Shown here in pieces: positions 34,438 to 37,285 of a DNA stretch of 37,285 nucleotides (position 1 is its first letter; the number at the start of each line of letters is the position of its first letter). The translations under genes were made by a program, and so were the position numbers. Where the stretch lies: assembly GCA_014859275.1 (NCBI GenBank), contig JACUUO010000011.1, positions 1-37,285 of the forward strand, given 5' to 3'. Below the pieces are notes generated by a model that did no database searches, was not told the DNA's origin, and worked only from the letters and a program-made list of their open reading frames with translations. Origin of the DNA: Actinomycetota bacterium (GTDB taxonomy: Bacteria > Actinomycetota > Aquicultoria > Aquicultorales > Aquicultoraceae).

Positions 34438-34986
34438 TTAAGCCGCAATACCGCCTATCGTCTGGAGCATATCTAGGAGTACCTGGCAGAACTGCTCTGC
34501 GTCATTAGCGGTCCTTGCGGTAATTAAGTACTTATCAACAACAACGCTCTTACCGATGTAGATCGAACCGGTTGCCTCCAGATCAATTCTGGACTCTGCT
34601 GGCCCTGTTACCTCTCTACCACCCAATAGGTCACCTAATGCTGCAACTAATAGCTCTACGCCACGATCAACCGCACCGAGCACCTTCTGGTGCTCGTATG
34701 ATCTCAAAACGAGGTCAAGATTGATTTTGCTAGCTTTAATTTCCTCAGGCGTAGAGCTATCTAGGATAACAAGCGCATCATAATCACCAAGACCTAAATC
34801 CTCAGTCGCTATATCAATAGTAAATACTTCCTTGCGCTCACTGTCGGTTAACGGCTCGCCCTCCTTGAAGCCGACAATTAGGATCGTTCCGCCACCTCCT
34901 ATAATACAATCACGAAGTATCCTAAAAAGGTTTGCGTCGAAATGATTCGGCATAAGAACAGCAACAGCTCTTCCTCTTGCCTGCAT
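34438..34986 (-). CDS. DJ-1/PfpI-like protein lacking the nucleophilic cysteine
   Basis: 182 residues of the DJ-1/PfpI (class I glutamine amidotransferase-like) fold: a glycine-rich loop IIGGGGTILIVGF, DYDALVILDS near 85, and a strand-turn-helix LGAVDRGVELLVAALG where homologues have A-I-C-H-G. Here the nucleophile position is Asp, so the usual Cys chemistry is not possible. It may be a regulatory or structural paralogue. I place the start at the ATG at 34986 with GGAGG 8 nt upstream; an upstream TTG at 35001 overlaps that site. The PC4-like gene lies 170 bp upstream on the same strand. Confidence 0.78.
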   Translation of the reverse strand: MQARGRAVAVLMPNHFDANLFRILRDCIIGGGGTILIVGFKEGEPLTDSERKEVFTIDIATEDLGLGDYDALVILDSSTPEEIKASKINLDLVLRSYEHQKVLGAVDRGVELLVAALGDLLGGREVTGPAESRIDLEATGSIYIGKSVVVDKYLITARTANDAEQFCQVLLDMLQTIGGIAA

Positions 34987-35169
34987 AACACATCCCTCCA
35001 ATATCTCAGCGAGCAGAGTTTACCCGCTCCGGAGAAGGACGAAACGCCATAGCGCGCCCCTTTTAAAACAAATCAACCAATCCAGAAGCCAACACGCGAA
35101 AGCCGACCACCACAATATAGTCATAGCGATCGAAAATAGCTAAAGTAGATTCAATGAATATAGCCGCAC

Positions 35170-35397
35170 CTAATCCTCTAAACTCTTCTTTAATAGATCG
35201 ATAAGCACTTCTACATCATCAGGATTAATTCTTACCCCTTTGGCGGTTGGAGCAAGGCTTCCATCGTCTCTCCTATAGTAGCGCCTGATATCGACATAAG
35301 CTCTTCCCTTGAAGGTTCCACTTGAGACAACAATAGCATCACCACCCGGAACCAACTCTATCTCTCCAACAATTCTCGTTTCTTCATTTTCTGCCAT
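35170..35397 (-). CDS. PC4/p15-like single-stranded DNA-binding protein
   Basis: 75 residues. The segment KGRAYVDIRRYYRRDDGSLAPTAKGVRI matches the beta-sheet core of the PC4 (p15) transcriptional coactivator family, whose small bacterial members bind single-stranded DNA as dimers, and a C-terminal helix (DDVEVLIDLLKKSL) follows. Upstream, a double GTTCGAAC palindrome overlaps the probable promoter region, so the gene is likely regulated. The ATG is preceded by GGGGGCG. Confidence 0.82.
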   Translation of the reverse strand: MAENEETRIVGEIELVPGGDAIVVSSGTFKGRAYVDIRRYYRRDDGSLAPTAKGVRINPDDVEVLIDLLKKSLED

Positions 35398-35421
35398 GGA
35401 TAATCGCCCCCGTATTATGTT

Positions 35422-35449
35422 TTCGTTCGAACTTAAATGTTCGAACGAA
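35422..35449. promoter_or_regulatory. Perfect 28-bp inverted repeat holding two GTTCGAAC boxes (candidate operator)
   Basis: TTCGTTCGAAC, a 6-bp spacer TTAAAT, then the exact complement. Each arm contains the self-complementary 8-mer GTTCGAAC. It lies 25 bp before the PC4-like gene, immediately upstream of a CATAAT box read on the minus strand, where a repressor would block RNA polymerase. It recalls actinobacterial LexA boxes (TCGAAC-N4-GTTCGA) but the spacer is 6, not 4. Confidence 0.55.
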
Positions 35450-35500
35450 TCTTAAGCATACAATAAATCCAAACAGGGTTGCCAGTAAAGTAGCATTAAC

Positions 35501-35537
35501 GCAATAGGCGGGCATAGCCCGCCTATTGCACTTCTTT
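35501..35537 (+). terminator. Strong hairpin followed by TTCTTTT, with no plus-strand gene before it
   Basis: A perfect 13-bp stem (GCAATAGGCGGGC and its complement) with a 3-nt ATA loop, followed on the plus strand by CTTCTTTT. It has the form of a rho-independent terminator for plus-strand transcription, yet no plus-strand gene lies within 7 kb upstream. It may end a short unannotated RNA or shield the ABC transporter genes from antisense transcription. Confidence 0.6.
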
Positions 35538-35800
35538 TAAATATCTATAAAACTGGCTTGCATACAATAACAGTTAAGCTTTATATCACATCCGTTTAGT
35601 AAGATCGCATTATTAGCGCATCTATTTATCTATCGGCCAAATTTAGCGATAGTTTAGCATCTAGCAAATTTAGATAGTCAGATTACTGCAACTATGGTTA
35701 AAATATCTAACGATGCTTGAATTTATTCTTACCCGATCGAATGAGAAGCAAGGACAGCTATCCAGGTAATAAAATTAATTGAGCAGCGGACCAAGAGGTA

Positions 35801-36700
35801 ATGATGGCAGCAATAAACACCGTCTCGTTAACAAAGTACTACGGTGCAACCCGTGGGATTGAGGACCTCAACCTTACTGTTGAGGAAGGTGAGGTTTTTG
35901 GGTTCTTGGGGCCTAACGGGGCGGGAAAAACGACTACGATACGCCTCCTCGTGGCACTCCTGAGACCAAGCAGGGGTAGCGCCACTGTGCTCGGGGGAGA
36001 TGCATGGCGCGAAACCGCCGCGATAAAAACCGACGTCGGGAATATCCCCGGCGACATCCGCCTCTATGAAAAGATGACAGGCGGTGAATTCCTCAACTTT
36101 ATCGCCCGCTTCCGACCTAAAAAACCCCCGATTTTAAAAAAGGAACTCGTCGAGCGCTTTGACCTTGATCTCAGAAAGAGGGTAAAGGATTATTCTAAAG
36201 GCAATCGCCAGAAACTTGCAATCATCCAGGCGACAATGCACGATCCGAGGCTACTACTTCTGGACGAGCCAACATCGGGCTTAGACCCGCTAATGCAGCA
36301 AGAATTCTACCGGTTGGTAGAGGAGTTTAAATCCCGCGGTCGAACGGTATTCCTCTCGTCCCATATTCTCCCCGAGGTTGAGCGGGTCTGCGATAGGGTT
36401 GGCATCGTTAAAGACGGACAGCTGGTCACAATTGAAAGAATCGATGCCTTGACAACCAAGAAAGTCCGCTATGTCGATGTCTTTTTTGACGGTCCGGTTA
36501 GTCCGGATGAGTTTCGCCTGCCTGGCATTACGGCGGTGGAGCAAGTCGATAATCACCTGCGCCTTACTGTAAAGGGCGATATCGACCCCCTAATTAAGAA
36601 ATTTGCCCAGCACAAAGTCAAGGATTTCATATCAACCCATGCGGGTCTCGAGGAAATATTCTTGGAGTTCTATGGAAGGGGTGGCAGTAGTGAACGTTAA
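35801..36700 (+). CDS. ABC transporter ATP-binding protein (ABC-2 export type)
   Basis: 299 residues. Walker A GPNGAGKTTT lies near residue 38, the signature reads YSKGNRQK near 150, Walker B is LLLLDEPTSGLDP near 170, and the H-loop is SSHILPEV. The C-terminal domain of about 80 residues is typical of the CcmA/DrrA-like group that pairs with ABC-2 permeases. The start is ATG ATG after AGAGGT. Its end overlaps the permease gene. Cargo cannot be told. Confidence 0.93.
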   Translation: MMAAINTVSLTKYYGATRGIEDLNLTVEEGEVFGFLGPNGAGKTTTIRLLVALLRPSRGSATVLGGDAWRETAAIKTDVGNIPGDIRLYEKMTGGEFLNFIARFRPKKPPILKKELVERFDLDLRKRVKDYSKGNRQKLAIIQATMHDPRLLLLDEPTSGLDPLMQQEFYRLVEEFKSRGRTVFLSSHILPEVERVCDRVGIVKDGQLVTIERIDALTTKKVRYVDVFFDGPVSPDEFRLPGITAVEQVDNHLRLTVKGDIDPLIKKFAQHKVKDFISTHAGLEEIFLEFYGRGGSSER

Positions 36701-37285
36701 CCTCCTCTTTAAATCACTAAAGGACATTCGCATAAGCTGGCCAGCTTATGCTGCAGGGTTAATCCTATATGCATACCTTATTACATCTATATATCCGACC
36801 CTTTTTCGAGACTCCACCGAGTTCCTAAGGCTTCTTGAGAGCTACCCCGAGTCTATACTCAAAATCTTCGGGGGTGGAACGGCGAATTTAGCGACCGTAG
36901 AGGGATTTCTAGCGCTCGAAATGTTTGCTCTCATGTGGATTATCATTGCCGGTGCTTTCGTTATCGCCTACGCGACAGGAGTAATCGCCAAGGAGATTGA
37001 GAGCGGCACGATCGAGATGCTGCTTAGCCAGCCAATAACAAGAGTGTCTGCCCTGGTCACAAAGAGTATCGTCTTGTTTGCCGGAACCATAGGTTTGGTC
37101 ATCGTAACCCTGCTGGCAACTTATCTAACGGGGCTTGCTGTCGATATCGAGCTTAAGCCTGAAGGAGTTGTTGCGCTTGGTATAGTAGGCAGCCTCTTCT
37201 TCCTCGCGATTGGCTCCTACTCACTCTTGTTCTCGGTTATCTTTGGTGAGCGGGGTCGGGCTGCTTTTACCTCGGCAGGCCTCTA
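36690..37285 (+). CDS. ABC-2 type transporter permease, C-terminus cut by window end
   Basis: About 198 residues are visible. It starts VNVNLLFKSLKDIRISWPAYAAGL, with several membrane helices and the ABC-2 signature region AKEIESGTIEMLLSQPITR near 105-125. I favour the GTG at 36690 (AAGGGG 8 nt upstream), which overlaps the ATPase gene by 11 nt; an in-frame ATG at 36672 with GGAG 4 nt upstream is possible. It forms the membrane half of the exporter with the preceding ATPase. Confidence 0.85.
   Translation, partial: MNVNLLFKSLKDIRISWPAYAAGLILYAYLITSIYPTLFRDSTEFLRLLESYPESILKIFGGGTANLATVEGFLALEMFALMWIIIAGAFVIAYATGVIAKEIESGTIEMLLSQPITRVSALVTKSIVLFAGTIGLVIVTLLATYLTGLAVDIELKPEGVVALGIVGSLFFLAIGSYSLLFSVIFGERGRAAFTSAGL

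Larger units (their letters stand above)
35398..35800. other. 403-bp divergent region between the PC4-like gene and the ABC transporter
   Basis: It contains the GTTCGAAC operator-like repeat and the strong hairpin described separately. From 35540 to 35800 it is AT-rich. I see no protein-coding frame and no clear promoter for the transporter. Confidence 0.55.

Overview
The window carries housekeeping genes (citrate synthase, glmS, glmM, rplM-rpsI, hemW, dapA, queE-queF) mixed with sensing, redox and carbohydrate genes. The rplM-rpsI-...-glmM-glmS order on one strand, a glmS ribozyme, strong Shine-Dalgarno sequences and many TTG/GTG starts suggest a deep-branching Gram-positive lineage (Actinomycetota- or Bacillota-like). 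That placement is an inference; no rRNA or tRNA gene is visible. UGA acts as an ordinary stop in at least three genes here (4308, 30932, 33712), so the code is standard.

Layout. 1-7790 (minus): a universal stress protein cut by the window edge, a HAD-GH65 fusion enzyme of alpha-glucan or trehalose metabolism, and a 1160-residue MEDS/PAS/GAF sensor ending in a SpoIIE-type phosphatase. 8227-9260 (plus): queE-queF for queuosine biosynthesis. 9284-18840 (minus): citrate synthase, glmS with its ribozyme, glmM, an alanine/ornithine racemase-like PLP protein, rpsI, rplM and hemW. 19056-21379 (minus): an erythromycin-esterase-like protein and a membrane-anchored, cysteine-rich ferredoxin. 21530-28458 (plus): a small membrane protein, an SDR epimerase, a DUF255/YyaL thioredoxin-fold protein, a PfkB kinase, dapA, a peroxiredoxin and an anchored NTF2-like protein. 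28583-35397 (minus): a muconolactone-isomerase-like protein, a GAF-GAF-HD-GYP signalling protein behind a small membrane protein, a GMC oxidoreductase operon, a DJ-1/PfpI-like protein and a PC4-like protein. 35801-37285 (plus): an ABC-2 type transporter, its permease cut by the window end.

Main finding. Three genes within 5.8 kb contain a single in-frame UGA that splits an otherwise continuous, recognisable protein: a peroxiredoxin (UGA exactly at the peroxidatic cysteine), a GMC-family FAD oxidoreductase (UGA at a cysteine-rich motif position), and a GAF-GAF-HD-GYP protein (UGA inside the first GAF domain). The last two have hairpins that fit the bacterial SECIS rules; the GAF one has a GGUC apical loop like that of E. 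coli fdhF. I read all three as selenoproteins. The first is a known kind; I know of no described selenoprotein of the GMC or GAF/HD-GYP kind. No sel gene lies in the window, so this rests on sequence logic.

The intergenic spaces hold a second layer: GTAG-headed palindromes (REP-like, two families), degenerate 7- and 8-bp tandem tracts, a 110-bp MITE-like element with 8-bp flanking direct repeats, and several perfect operator-like palindromes.
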